Source: Gemmatirosa kalamazoonensis | GTDB taxonomy: Bacteria > Gemmatimonadota > Gemmatimonadetes > Gemmatimonadales > Gemmatimonadaceae | Assembly (NCBI RefSeq): GCF_000522985.1 | Contig: NZ_CP007130.1 | Coordinates: 558,001 to 622,000 of the forward strand | Length of the DNA: 64,000 nt | Reading direction: 5' to 3' | Part shown: in pieces, positions 9,286 through 17,583 of the stretch | Layout: each line of letters opens with the position of its first letter | How positions within the stretch are numbered: position 1 is the stretch's first letter | Made by a program: the position numbers and the translations under genes | The notes under the pieces: model-generated | The model's database searches: none | Told to the model about the DNA's origin: nothing | The model's input: the letters and a program-made list of their open reading frames with translations, nothing else

Positions 9286-9597
9286 ATGATCGACACCATG
9301 CAGACGCTGTTCGGGCTCACCGTGCCCGTGACCGATATTCCCCTCGCCCTCGAGCAGGCGCAGGCGCTCGCCGAGCGCCTCATGGCCGCGGCCGTGTCGG
9401 TGCGCGAGGGCGCGCCGTCGCCGGTCGCCGCGGATGCGCGCGACGACGCCGGCCGCTACCTCGCGCTCCGCCGCCGCGGTGCGCTCAGGCTGCCGTTCTC
9501 GCTCCAGCGCACGTGCGACGAGACGGCGCAGGCCGTCATGCGCCTCACGCTGAACGTCCCGGCGCGGCTGCCGCGTGCGGAGCGGCTGGTGGCGTGA
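9286..9597 (+). CDS. Small hypothetical protein, 103 aa
   Basis: An uncharacterised protein with a good ribosome binding site (GAGAGGA about 7 bases before the ATG). The N-terminus is amphipathic (QTLFGLTVPVTDIPLALEQA), and the second half contains RGALRLPFSLQRTCDE with a single cysteine. There is no signal peptide or membrane helix. No family recognised. It stands alone between the permease and a lipoprotein gene on the same strand. Confidence 0.55.
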   Translation: MIDTMQTLFGLTVPVTDIPLALEQAQALAERLMAAAVSVREGAPSPVAADARDDAGRYLALRRRGALRLPFSLQRTCDETAQAVMRLTLNVPARLPRAERLVA

Positions 9598-9682
9598 CGC
9601 TGCCGCGGATCGCGGAGTAATCCTCTGCACGGGGCCCGCTTCGCCGCGGGCCCCGTTCTCGTGCCCCCGCCCGCCGCCGTCG

Positions 9683-10459
9683 ATGCGCTCCCGTCTCTCG
9701 CGCTCCCTCGCCATCGCCGGCCTGGCGATCGCCGGCGCGGCCTGCTCCGGCCAGCCGACCGGGCCGGAGTTCCCGCCCCCGGCGAGTGTCGTCGCGGCGC
9801 TCCCCGACTCGGCCGCCGCCGCGTACCGCCACGACGCGGTGGCGCTCGCGGTGCGCGAGCTGCGTCGCGTCGGCCCGCCGGCGGCGCAGCCGATCGAGGT
9901 GCCGGCGGATCTCGTGGAGAGCCTGTACCGCTCGCTCGCCGCGGTCTACGCCGCGACGTCGCTGCCGGCGCGCGACAGCGTCGTGACGCTCTACCGCATC
10001 CACGCGTTCGGAGAGTCCCAACAGCTAATCGTCATCGCCGACGACCCGCTGCCGCGGTGGGCGGACGCGTTGGCGCACGGCGTCCTGCACACCGGCGACG
10101 CGTCCATCGACGCGCTCGTCGCCCGCTACGGCCTCACGCTCGACCAGCGGTACGCGCTGACGACGGGCCTCATGGTGACGCTCGGCGCGACGCGCCCGAC
10201 GAACATGGCCGCGCTCGCGACGCGCTTCGCCTCGATCGCCGGCGTGCGCGCCGCGGAGCCGAACGGCTCCGGCGGCGACGGCGACGACATCCGCGCCGAG
10301 CCGTCGAGCGGCGGCTGGCGGCTCGAGTACTCGGTGGGCTACGGCGACTGCCCCGCGGGGTGCATCTCGCGCCATTACTGGACGTTCGACGTCGACGGCG
10401 CGGCCCGCGTGACCTACCGCGGCAGCCGCGGCGATCCGGCGCCGGTGGGTCGGTTCTAA
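9683..10459 (+). CDS. Hypothetical lipoprotein
   Basis: A 258-residue exported protein. It has a basic n-region (MRSRLSR), a hydrophobic core and a lipobox at AGAAC, then a proline-rich linker. The mature part is mostly helical, with a C-terminal segment holding two cysteines close together (GDCPAGCISRHYWTFDVDG) that may form a disulfide. No enzyme motif recognised. It ends just before a large compound hairpin that separates it from the convergent toxin-antitoxin pair. Confidence 0.65.
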   Translation: MRSRLSRSLAIAGLAIAGAACSGQPTGPEFPPPASVVAALPDSAAAAYRHDAVALAVRELRRVGPPAAQPIEVPADLVESLYRSLAAVYAATSLPARDSVVTLYRIHAFGESQQLIVIADDPLPRWADALAHGVLHTGDASIDALVARYGLTLDQRYALTTGLMVTLGATRPTNMAALATRFASIAGVRAAEPNGSGGDGDDIRAEPSSGGWRLEYSVGYGDCPAGCISRHYWTFDVDGAARVTYRGSRGDPAPVGRF

Positions 10460-10467
10460 GACATGTC

Positions 10468-10635
10468 GAACCGCAGAGGGCCGCAGAGGGCCGCAGAGAA
10501 CGGCAACGGCTCTTAACCACAGAGGACACGGAGGACACGGAGGAAACCAATCGAAGTGGTTCTCCTCCGTGTCCTCCGTGTCCTCTGTGGTTCAAATGAA
10601 AAGGCTCTGCGACCCGCTGCGTCCTCTGCGGTTCA
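10468..10635. repeat. Compound nested hairpin between convergent genes
   Basis: This is a hairpin within a hairpin. The outer arms (about 10468-10498 and 10605-10635) carry CCGCAGAGG units and their complements. The inner arms (about 10515-10548 and 10557-10592) carry GGACACGGA units flanked by AACCACAGAGG and CCTCTGTGGTT. It occupies nearly all of the gap between the lipoprotein (plus) and RES toxin (minus) stops, so a bidirectional terminator role is likely. Its right arm touches the toxin stop codon. From memory, similar CACAGAGG-type repeats occur in many unrelated bacteria. Confidence 0.85.
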
Positions 10636-11154
10636 TTCACGGCCCACGAGCCTGGGATCGAACGCGAACGGGTGGTGCTCCGCCACGGTCACCCGCGCCG
10701 CGTCGGGGTGCAGCGGGTCGAGCACGGCGCACCAGCACCCTTCCGCGACGCCGGCGCCGGCGTGCTCGGCCCAGTCGGGGAGGACCGCGGTGGGGACGCG
10801 AAGGAGCGCGCCGCGGGCGGCGGCCGGGATCGCGAGCCACGCGTCGCCGACCGCGCGGCAGGCGGTGGGCTGCGCCACCGCGCGCCAGCCGTCCGGGAGC
10901 GCCGGGGGCTCGGCCGGGCCCCAGCCGTCGGGGGCGCCCAACGCGTCGTCGACGTCCACCGCGAACGCCGTGAGGTCGAGCGGCAGCGTGTCGCGGTCGA
11001 CGTGGGCGAGCACCTCGAGCACGGCGAGCGGGAGCTGCGACGCGAGGTAGACCGCGGGGCGGCCGGGCGACGTCCACCGGCCGCCGTGGCGGCGGGCGCC
11101 CTCGCCGGAGAGCGGGTCGTGGCGCCCGGGCGCCAGCCGCCAGAGGCGGGTCAC
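10633..11154 (-). CDS. RES-domain toxin (NAD+-degrading family)
   Basis: A 173-residue single RES domain. The family motif is clear at the N-terminus (GARRHGGRWTSPGRPAVYLA), with the conserved Arg near residue 26, a Ser at about 29, and a downstream Glu in LAVLEVLAHVD. Characterised RES toxins deplete cellular NAD+. The gene starts with GTG only 4 bases after the stop of the antitoxin gene, the normal antitoxin-toxin order. It is likely repressed through the inverted-repeat operator upstream of the antitoxin. Confidence 0.9.
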   Translation of the reverse strand: MTRLWRLAPGRHDPLSGEGARRHGGRWTSPGRPAVYLASQLPLAVLEVLAHVDRDTLPLDLTAFAVDVDDALGAPDGWGPAEPPALPDGWRAVAQPTACRAVGDAWLAIPAAARGALLRVPTAVLPDWAEHAGAGVAEGCWCAVLDPLHPDAARVTVAEHHPFAFDPRLVGRE

Positions 11155-11158
11155 GCCG

Positions 11159-11653
11159 TCAGGCGAACACCCCGAACGCGATCCGTCCGAGCTCGTCCTC
11201 GACGATGCGCGCGCCCGCGTCGGTCGTGCACAGGCCGAGCGGCGTCTCGCCGTCGAGCGCCGGGCTCGGACGGCGGAGCCAGCGCGCGGCGCGGCGGGTC
11301 GCCTCGCGGGTGCGCTCGTCGTCGGCCGTCGCCGGGTCGCCGCCGAACGCCTCCACCGCGGTGGCGAGCACGCGAGCGAGCCGGACGAGGCGATTCGACT
11401 CCTCGAGCGACAGCGGCTGCCGACGGGCGCGCCGTTTCGTGAGCGTGCGGCGGGGGATGACCAGTCGCTCGATCTCGTCGGGGGTGAGCCCGCCGTCGGC
11501 CGGATCCGGCGTCGTCAGCCGGCGCAGCGCGGCGAGCGGCAGCCCGCGCTCCACCGCACGCGCGACCGCGATGTCGTCCACGAGCGCCACCGCGGGGCGC
11601 GGCGCGGCGTCGGCCGGGTCGACGAGCAGGTGCAGGAGCTGCGCGGCAGTCAT
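11159..11653 (-). CDS. Xre/MbcA/ParS-type antitoxin (DUF2384)
   Basis: A 164-residue partner of the RES toxin. The C-terminal half carries the toxin-binding domain (SNRLVRLARVLATAVEAFGG and the terminal PALDGETPLGLCTTDAGARI), in which the conserved aliphatic and P-L segments are easily seen. The N-terminal half is probably the helical DNA-binding region. The start is well supported by GGAGG about 5 bases upstream. A perfect 12-bp inverted repeat lies immediately upstream at 11666-11699, consistent with autoregulation. Confidence 0.9.
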   Translation of the reverse strand: MTAAQLLHLLVDPADAAPRPAVALVDDIAVARAVERGLPLAALRRLTTPDPADGGLTPDEIERLVIPRRTLTKRRARRQPLSLEESNRLVRLARVLATAVEAFGGDPATADDERTREATRRAARWLRRPSPALDGETPLGLCTTDAGARIVEDELGRIAFGVFA

Positions 11654-11665
11654 GGAGCCTCCGGT

Positions 11666-11699
11666 GGCACGTGTGCCTCAATCTAGCGGCACACGTGCC
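11666..11699. promoter_or_regulatory. Putative autoregulatory operator of the RES/Xre pair
   Basis: Perfect inverted repeat of 12 bp, GGCACGTGTGCC at 11666-11677 and its exact complement at 11688-11699, with a 10-bp spacer. Each arm is itself nearly palindromic around CACGTG. The spacing puts the arm centres about two helical turns apart, as expected for cooperative binding by two antitoxin dimers. It lies just upstream of the antitoxin's ribosome binding site. Confidence 0.8.
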
Positions 11700-11714
11700 A
11701 TCCGACCACCCTCG

Positions 11715-14700
11715 TCACGGCTCCGGCGCGGTGCGCTTCGGGTATGGCGGCGCGGCGGGCGGCTTCGGCATCGCCTGCACCCGCGTCATCACCTCCTGGA
11801 TCGCCCGCTCGAGCTGCGGATCGCGCCCCCGCGCCATCAGCGCCGGATCGTCCACCACCGCGATGTCCGGGTCGACGCCGTGGTTCTCGATGATCCACTC
11901 GCGCTTCGTGCTGTAGATCGCGAAGTCGGGCGCCGTCACGCTCCCGCCGTCGACGAAGCTGGGCGTGCCGCTGATGCCGATCAGCCCACCCCACGTCCGC
12001 ATCCCGATCAGCGGGCCGAGCCCCGCCTGCTTGAAGTAGTACGGGAACGCGTCGCCGCCCGAGCCGCTCCAGCCGTTGACGAGCATCGCCTTCGGCCCGG
12101 GGCTCCCGACGGGGGGCCACTGCCAGCTCGGCCCGTTGCGGCGCTTCCAGTAGTTGGTCACCGGCCGGTCGAGCAGCTCGACGAACCGGTCCGGGATCTG
12201 GCCGCCGCTGTTGAACCGCTCGTCGATGATCATCCCGTCGCGGTCCACCTGCGCGCGGTACTGCCGCACGAGCTCCGTCTGCCCGTCGATGCCGGTGCTC
12301 GGCACGTACACGTAGCCGATGCGCCCGTGCGACGCCGAGTCGACGCGCTTCCGGTTCGACTCGATCCACGCCAGGTTCCGCAGCCGTCCCTCGTCGCCTA
12401 ACGTCTTCACGAGCACCACGCGCGCGCCGTCCATCGTCGGCCGCGCGTTCACGGTGAGCGCGACCGCGGTGTTCGCGAGCCCGTCCAGCGCCGCCGCCGG
12501 CTCCTTCGTCGTGTCCACGGGGCGCCCGTTCACGGCGAGCAGGTAGTCGCCCGCGCGCACGCCGATCCCCGGCTCCAGCAGCGGCGAGCGCACCTCGCTG
12601 TCCCACTGCCCGCCGTCGACGATGCGCGCGATGCGGTACGCGCCGTTCTCCAGCGCGAAGTCGGCGCCCAACAGTCCGACGCCGCGCCGCGGGCCGGTCT
12701 CCACGTCGCCGCCGCCCACGTACGTGTGCGACGAGTTGATCTCCGCGATCAATTCACCGAGCACGAAGTTCACGTCCGAGCGCGACACCGCGTCGTCGAT
12801 GAGCGGCCGGTAGCGCGCGCGCATGGCGTTCCAGTCGACGCCGTGCATCCCCGGGTCGTAGAAGTAGTCGCGCTCCACGCGCCACGCGTCGTCGAAGATC
12901 TGGTGCCACTCGGCCGCCGGATCCACGACCATCGACATGCCGCCGAGCGCGAGCTTCTTCTCCAGCTTCTGCGCCGGCTTCGTGTCGACGATGTAGTAGT
13001 CCGGTCCCGCGCCGGGGCCGCCGCCCTGCGCCGCGCCCGGCGCGTTAGGCGCGCGCACGAGCATCTTCTTGCCGTCCGCGGAGACGACGAAGGCCGCCGC
13101 GTTCTCGACGAGCGTCTTCTCCTCGCGATCATTCAGGTCGAACGCGACGATCGGCGTCGGCACGTTCGGCGGGCCGCCGTTAGGCGCCGGCTGTGCCGTG
13201 CCGGTGCGCGCCGTGCGCCGGTACAGCACGCGCCCGGCGACCGCCGACAGACTCGTGTAGTTCCCCGGGGCCGCCGGCAGCACCACGGCACGCCGTTCGA
13301 ACCCGTCGACGTCGATCGCGACCGGCGTGGGTGCGCGGTGCGTCGAGTCGCGCGCCGCGGCGAGCGTCTCGCGCGCGCGCCGCTTCGTCGAGTCCTCCTT
13401 CTGCGCGCCCGGCACCGTGCGGTCCGCCGCGGCCGGCTCCTCGTCGTTGCGCGGCGCGAGCGGCGACGGCACGTCGGCGCGCAACGGCACCGCGACGACG
13501 TTCGTCGTGTTCGCGTAGATCCACGTGTTGTCGAGGTCACTGTACGACGGCGCGAGCGACCGGCCGGAGAGGAAGTACAGGTACTTGCCCTCGGGGTCGA
13601 ACGCCGGCTGGGTGTCGTCGAAGTAGCCCGACGTCGCCTGCTGCGTCTTGCCGGTCGTCGCGTCCCACAGGAAGATCGCGCCGTGCTGGTTCGGCACATC
13701 GCGCGAGTACGCGAGCCAGCGGCCGTCCGCCGACCAGCTCGGGCGGAACGCCTGCAGGTCGCCGTGCGACCAGTACAGCGCCTGGTCCACCGGCGTCACC
13801 TTGCCCGTCGCGACGTCCACCACCTGGATGCGCAGCGCCTCGTCGACGAACGCGATGCGCTTGCCGTCGCCCGACCACCACGGCGTGTAGCGGAAGCCGG
13901 GCCCGAGGTGCGTCACCGTGCGCTCGGCGCCCGTGCCGTCCGCGTCGCGGATCGTCAGCTGGTACTCGCCGGTGCGATCGCTCCAGTACGCGACGCTCTT
14001 CCCGTCGGGCGACCACTGCGGCGTGCGCTCCGCGGCGCCCGACGTGCCGGTGAGATCGTGAACGAGGCCGTTCTCCGCCGGCACGGTGAACACGTCGCCG
14101 TGCGCCTGGAACAGCGCCCGCTTGCCCGTCGGCGAGATGTCCGCGGCGGCGATCTCGCCGGCCACCGCGCGCGGCTGCGGGCGCAGCGTCGAGCGGTCGG
14201 TGACGACGCGCACCTGGACCTCGTGCATCTGCTCCGACGCCAGGTCGAGCAGGTAAAGCCGCGACCCCGCCTGGAACACGATGTCCGACGGCCCGATCGA
14301 CGGGTACTTCACGTCGAAGTCGGTGAAGTGCGTGAGCTGACGGAACGTGTCCTTCTGCGTGTCGTACGCCCAGATGTTGCCGCGCATGTTCGTCGCGCGG
14401 TCGGACAGGAAGTAGATCGTGTTGCCGTGCCACATCGGCTGCGCGTCGCTCGCGTCGTCGTGCGTGATGTTGCGCGCCGTGTTCTTCTCCAGATCGTAGA
14501 TCCAGATGTCCGGCGCCCACCCGCCGCGGTAGCGCTTCCAGGTGCGCGCGTCCACCGCCTCGGGCAGATACGCGACCTGCTTCGCGTCGGGCGAGAACGT
14601 GCCGAACTCGCCGTATGGCATGGGGAGCTGCACCGGGAGGCCGCCCGCGGCGCTCACGCGGAACAGCTTGTCGTAGCGGTTCGTCTCGCTCGTGCGGGAC

Positions 14701-15083
14701 GACGCGATCAGCAGCGCGCTGCCGTCCGGGTACCACGCCGCCACGCGGTCGATCGCCGGGTGGTACGTCACGCGCGTGACGTCGCCGCCGCGCGCGGGGA
14801 TGACGTACACGTCCTGATTGCCGTCGTACGCGCCGGTGAAGGCGAGGCGCGTGCCGTCGGGCGAGAACTTCGGGAAGCTCTCCTCCCCGCGCGCGCTCGT
14901 TAGGCGCTCGGCGACGCCGCCGATCTTCGGCACGACCCAGATGTCCCCGCCGTACACGAACGCGATCTGCGTCGCCGACACGGCGGGCTGGCGGAGCATG
15001 CGCGCGTCGACCTGCGCCTGGACGCGGCCGGACGCGAGCGCGAGCAGGAGGACGGCGAGGGGGCGGATCCGATGGGCGCTCAT
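11715..15083 (-). CDS. Tricorn-like S41 protease with beta-propeller and PDZ
   Basis: A 1,122-residue exported protease with a signal peptide (LLLALASGRVQA). The first 650 residues hold WD/TolB-type propeller repeats (FSPDGTRLAFTG, WSPDGKSVAYWSD, WSADGRWLAYSRD). These are followed by a tricorn C1-like region, a PDZ domain (EPGIGVRAGDYLLAVNGRPV) and an S41 core with the nucleophile in NGWSGSGGDAFP and the oxyanion segment ERFNSGGQIPD. It resembles archaeal tricorn and its bacterial homologues, which degrade peptides processively. A poly-proline C-terminus ends the protein. It is divergent from the CBS gene. Length is normal for the family. Confidence 0.9.
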   Translation of the reverse strand: MSAHRIRPLAVLLLALASGRVQAQVDARMLRQPAVSATQIAFVYGGDIWVVPKIGGVAERLTSARGEESFPKFSPDGTRLAFTGAYDGNQDVYVIPARGGDVTRVTYHPAIDRVAAWYPDGSALLIASSRTSETNRYDKLFRVSAAGGLPVQLPMPYGEFGTFSPDAKQVAYLPEAVDARTWKRYRGGWAPDIWIYDLEKNTARNITHDDASDAQPMWHGNTIYFLSDRATNMRGNIWAYDTQKDTFRQLTHFTDFDVKYPSIGPSDIVFQAGSRLYLLDLASEQMHEVQVRVVTDRSTLRPQPRAVAGEIAAADISPTGKRALFQAHGDVFTVPAENGLVHDLTGTSGAAERTPQWSPDGKSVAYWSDRTGEYQLTIRDADGTGAERTVTHLGPGFRYTPWWSGDGKRIAFVDEALRIQVVDVATGKVTPVDQALYWSHGDLQAFRPSWSADGRWLAYSRDVPNQHGAIFLWDATTGKTQQATSGYFDDTQPAFDPEGKYLYFLSGRSLAPSYSDLDNTWIYANTTNVVAVPLRADVPSPLAPRNDEEPAAADRTVPGAQKEDSTKRRARETLAAARDSTHRAPTPVAIDVDGFERRAVVLPAAPGNYTSLSAVAGRVLYRRTARTGTAQPAPNGGPPNVPTPIVAFDLNDREEKTLVENAAAFVVSADGKKMLVRAPNAPGAAQGGGPGAGPDYYIVDTKPAQKLEKKLALGGMSMVVDPAAEWHQIFDDAWRVERDYFYDPGMHGVDWNAMRARYRPLIDDAVSRSDVNFVLGELIAEINSSHTYVGGGDVETGPRRGVGLLGADFALENGAYRIARIVDGGQWDSEVRSPLLEPGIGVRAGDYLLAVNGRPVDTTKEPAAALDGLANTAVALTVNARPTMDGARVVLVKTLGDEGRLRNLAWIESNRKRVDSASHGRIGYVYVPSTGIDGQTELVRQYRAQVDRDGMIIDERFNSGGQIPDRFVELLDRPVTNYWKRRNGPSWQWPPVGSPGPKAMLVNGWSGSGGDAFPYYFKQAGLGPLIGMRTWGGLIGISGTPSFVDGGSVTAPDFAIYSTKREWIIENHGVDPDIAVVDDPALMARGRDPQLERAIQEVMTRVQAMPKPPAAPPYPKRTAPEP

Positions 15084-15245
15084 GCGGCCAGGGGGACGGG
15101 GGTGACCGGCGGTCGGTGCGCGTCCGGCGCCGACCGCCCCATTGTGCGTGGCGGCGCACGTCGCAGGAAGAGTCCGCCGGCGGGCGCCCTGGCGGCGGGC
15201 CGCGGTCGCCCGTAGCGTGGGCTCATCCGACCACAGCGAGGCGTC
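15084..15245. promoter_or_regulatory. Divergent promoter region of protease and CBS genes
   Basis: About 160 bases between two divergent starts, so it must contain both promoters. It includes a short inverted pair of GGCGG/CCGCC stretches near 15170-15200. No clear sigma-70 hexamers can be picked out. Confidence 0.4.
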
Positions 15246-15692
15246 ATGACCACGGTGCAGAGCATTCTCGCGCGGAAGACGCAGGAGCGGCCCACGATGA
15301 TCACCGTGCATCGCGCGGCGACGGTACGCGAGGCGGTGCGTCTCATGGCGGAGCACGGGATCGGCGGCCTGCCGGTGCTCGCCGAGGACGGCACGGTGGC
15401 GGGGATCTTCACCGAGCGCGATCTGCTGCGCCGCGTCGTCGCGCTCGACCTCGACCCCGCCAGCACGACGGTGGATCTCGTGATGACGCACCCCGTGGTG
15501 GTGGGCTCGCCGTCCACGCCGCTGGACGAGTGCGCGAACGTGATGACCGAGCGCCGCTTCCGCCATCTCCCGATCATCGACGGCGACCGGCTCGTCGGCA
15601 TGGTGACGGTCGGCGACGTGCTCGCCCTGCGCGCGGCGGAGCAGGAGGTGACGATCGCGGAGCTGAACCGCTACGTGTTCGATCTGCGTTGA
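15246..15692 (+). CDS. CBS-pair domain protein
   Basis: A 148-residue protein consisting of two tandem CBS motifs. The first has RPTMITVHRAATVREAVRLM and IGGLPVLAEDGTVAGIFTERDL; the second has RFRHLPIIDGDRLVGMVTVGDV. Such stand-alone Bateman modules bind adenosyl nucleotides and regulate partner proteins. GAGG lies 7 bases upstream of the ATG. The stop abuts a large hairpin of GGGACTC units, and the next gene is convergent. The partner cannot be named from context. Confidence 0.9.
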   Translation: MTTVQSILARKTQERPTMITVHRAATVREAVRLMAEHGIGGLPVLAEDGTVAGIFTERDLLRRVVALDLDPASTTVDLVMTHPVVVGSPSTPLDECANVMTERRFRHLPIIDGDRLVGMVTVGDVLALRAAEQEVTIAELNRYVFDLR

Positions 15693-15693
15693 T

Positions 15694-15791
15694 CGGGACT
15701 CGGGACTCGGGACTCGGGACTCGGGACTCGGGACTCGGGACTCGTTAGGCACCCGAGTTCCGAGTCCCGAGTCCCGAGTCCCGAGTCCCGA
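15694..15791. repeat. Hairpin of tandem GGGACTC units between convergent genes
   Basis: The left arm (15694-15744) is seven head-to-tail CGGGACT-type units and the right arm (15752-15791) their complement. The loop contains TTAGGCAC, part of a CGTTAGGC motif. The arms supply the last codons of the amidohydrolase (Gly-Thr-Arg-Asp-Ser-Gly repeats) and its stop. Close relatives with the same unit and an almost identical loop lie inside two NRPS genes at 38523-38584 and 50707-50786. Confidence 0.95.
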
Positions 15792-17373
15792 TGCGCCGTA
15801 GCACTCGGCCCGCCCGCGCTCCGTTAGGCACCCCGCCGTCCACCGCGACGGCGCCGTTCACGATCACGTACGGGATGCCCGCGGGGTACTGGTGCGGTGC
15901 CTCGTACGTCGACTGGTCGCGCACGGTCGCCGGGTCGAACACCACGACGTCCGCCGCCGCGCCCTCGGCGAGCCGGCCGCGGTCCGCGAGGCCGAGCCGC
16001 GCGGCGGGCATGCCGGTCATCTTGTGCACCGCCTCTTCCAGCGTGAGCAGCCGCTTCTCTCGCGCGTAGACGCCGAGCACGCGGGGGAACGTGCCGTAGG
16101 CGCGCGGGTGCGGGTGGCCGTCGCCGGGGCGCGACAGGCGGCCGTCGGAGGCGATCATCGTCTGCGGGTGGCGCATGATGCGCTCCACGTCGCGCTCGTC
16201 GATGACGTGGAAGATCGCGTTCGCGCCGCCGCGCCGCTCCGCCTCGAGCACGAGCGTCGCGCCGTTCTCCGGCGTCGGCGCCTTCCCCTCGCGGCGCGCC
16301 CAGTCGGCGAGCGTCTTCCCTTCCAGCGACTTGTCCCACGTCACGCGCGCGAACTGCACGCGCGCGATGTCACCGCCGCCGCGGTCGTTCATGATGTTCT
16401 CCACGACGCCGCGCCGCATGCTGTCGCGCAGCGCCGGGCTGCCCAACCGCCGCACGAACGCCGAGTCGCCGCCGGCGAGCGCCCACGACGGGATCAGCAC
16501 GTTCAGCCCCGTGTGGCTCGCCGTGTACGGGTACTGGTCGATCATCACGTCGACGCCCGCCCTCCGCGCCGAGTCGACCATGGCGAGCGTCGTCACGCTC
16601 GCGCCCCACATCGGCTTGCCGACGACCTTGTGGTGCGTGAGCACGATGGGAATGTGCGCGTCGCGCCCGATGCGGATCGCCTCCGCGACGCCGTCGAGCA
16701 GGCCGAGCCCCTCCTCGCGCAGGTGCGACGTGTAGATGCCGCCCGAGTCCGCGGCGGCGCGCGCGAGCGCGATCACCTCGTCGGTCTTCGCGAACGTGCC
16801 CGGCAGGTACTTGAGCCCCGTCGACAGCCCGAACGCGCCGTCGCGCATCGCCTCGCGCACCATCGCCGTCATGCGCGCGAGCTCCGCGGGGCTCGGCGCG
16901 CGGTCGGCCATGCCGAGCACCGTGCGGCGGATCGACCCGTGGCCGACGAGGTACGCGACGTTGATCGCCACGCCGGCGCGGGTGACCGAGTCCATGTACG
17001 GCGCGAGCGGCAGCGGCGAGCTGCCATCGGGCCCGCCCAACGCGGTGGTGACGCCTTGCCGAACCGCGCTCTCCGCCCCTGGCATCGCGAGCAGCGGCTC
17101 GAGGTGCGCGTGCAGGTCGATGAACCCCGGCGCGACGACGCGCCCCGTGGCGTCGATCACGCGCCGCGCGCGCGACCGATCGAGCGCCGCGCGCGACACC
17201 CGCACCACCCGGTCGCCGCGGATCGCCACGTCGGCGCGGTAGCGCGGCGCGCCCGTCCCGTCGATCACGGTGCCGCCGGCGATCAGAAGGTCGTAGCGCG
17301 CCGTGTCCGGCTGCTGCGCGTGCGCGAGCGGGGCGGCGAGGAGAAGCGCGGCGGCGAGCGAGAGGAGGCGCAT
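15745..17373 (-). CDS. D-aminoacylase/dihydroorotase-like amidohydrolase
   Basis: A 542-residue exported amidohydrolase. After a signal peptide (LLLAAPLAHA) come the N-terminal beta-strands (YDLLIAGGTVIDGTGAPRY), the metal motif PGFIDLHAHLEP and further metal ligands in YTSHLREEG and VLTHHK; MIASDGRLSRPGDGHPHPRA holds the catalytic Asp. This is the N-acyl-D-amino-acid deacylase subgroup, which removes acyl groups from D-amino acids or modified peptides. The final residues (GTRDSGLGTRNSGA) come from the hairpin repeat and are probably not part of the ancestral enzyme. The start is ATG 17373, where the signal peptide begins. Confidence 0.9.
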   Translation of the reverse strand: MRLLSLAAALLLAAPLAHAQQPDTARYDLLIAGGTVIDGTGAPRYRADVAIRGDRVVRVSRAALDRSRARRVIDATGRVVAPGFIDLHAHLEPLLAMPGAESAVRQGVTTALGGPDGSSPLPLAPYMDSVTRAGVAINVAYLVGHGSIRRTVLGMADRAPSPAELARMTAMVREAMRDGAFGLSTGLKYLPGTFAKTDEVIALARAAADSGGIYTSHLREEGLGLLDGVAEAIRIGRDAHIPIVLTHHKVVGKPMWGASVTTLAMVDSARRAGVDVMIDQYPYTASHTGLNVLIPSWALAGGDSAFVRRLGSPALRDSMRRGVVENIMNDRGGGDIARVQFARVTWDKSLEGKTLADWARREGKAPTPENGATLVLEAERRGGANAIFHVIDERDVERIMRHPQTMIASDGRLSRPGDGHPHPRAYGTFPRVLGVYAREKRLLTLEEAVHKMTGMPAARLGLADRGRLAEGAAADVVVFDPATVRDQSTYEAPHQYPAGIPYVIVNGAVAVDGGVPNGARAGRVLRRIGTRDSGLGTRNSGA

Positions 17374-17438
17374 CGGTCGGGGCTGGGGTCCGCTGGAGAA
17401 ACGCGCGGACCGGCCGGGATGCTGCGGCGAACGGCATC

Positions 17439-17575
17439 GCACGCGGAGGCGCGGAGGACGCGGAGGGCCACAGAGGAAACCAATTCCTGTTTTGGTGGTC
17501 CTCTGCGGCCCTCTGCGTCCTCGGCGGTTCAATTCGAAGAGGCACTTCTCCGCGTTCTCCGCGCCTCCGCGTGAG
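17439..17575. repeat. Compound hairpin upstream of the amidohydrolase
   Basis: Outer arms of GCGGAG-type units (about 17439-17466 and 17550-17575) enclose inner arms of CAGAGG and CCTCTGCGG units (about 17467-17485 and 17500-17535). It lies between two minus-strand genes: downstream of the VOC gene and upstream of the amidohydrolase. It could therefore terminate the VOC transcript. Confidence 0.8.
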
Positions 17576-17583
17576 CTCCGTCG

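Noticed and set aside
15694-15791. CRISPR-like array of short repeats
   Set aside because: Units are 7 bp, head to tail without spacers, and form one hairpin; no cas genes nearby.
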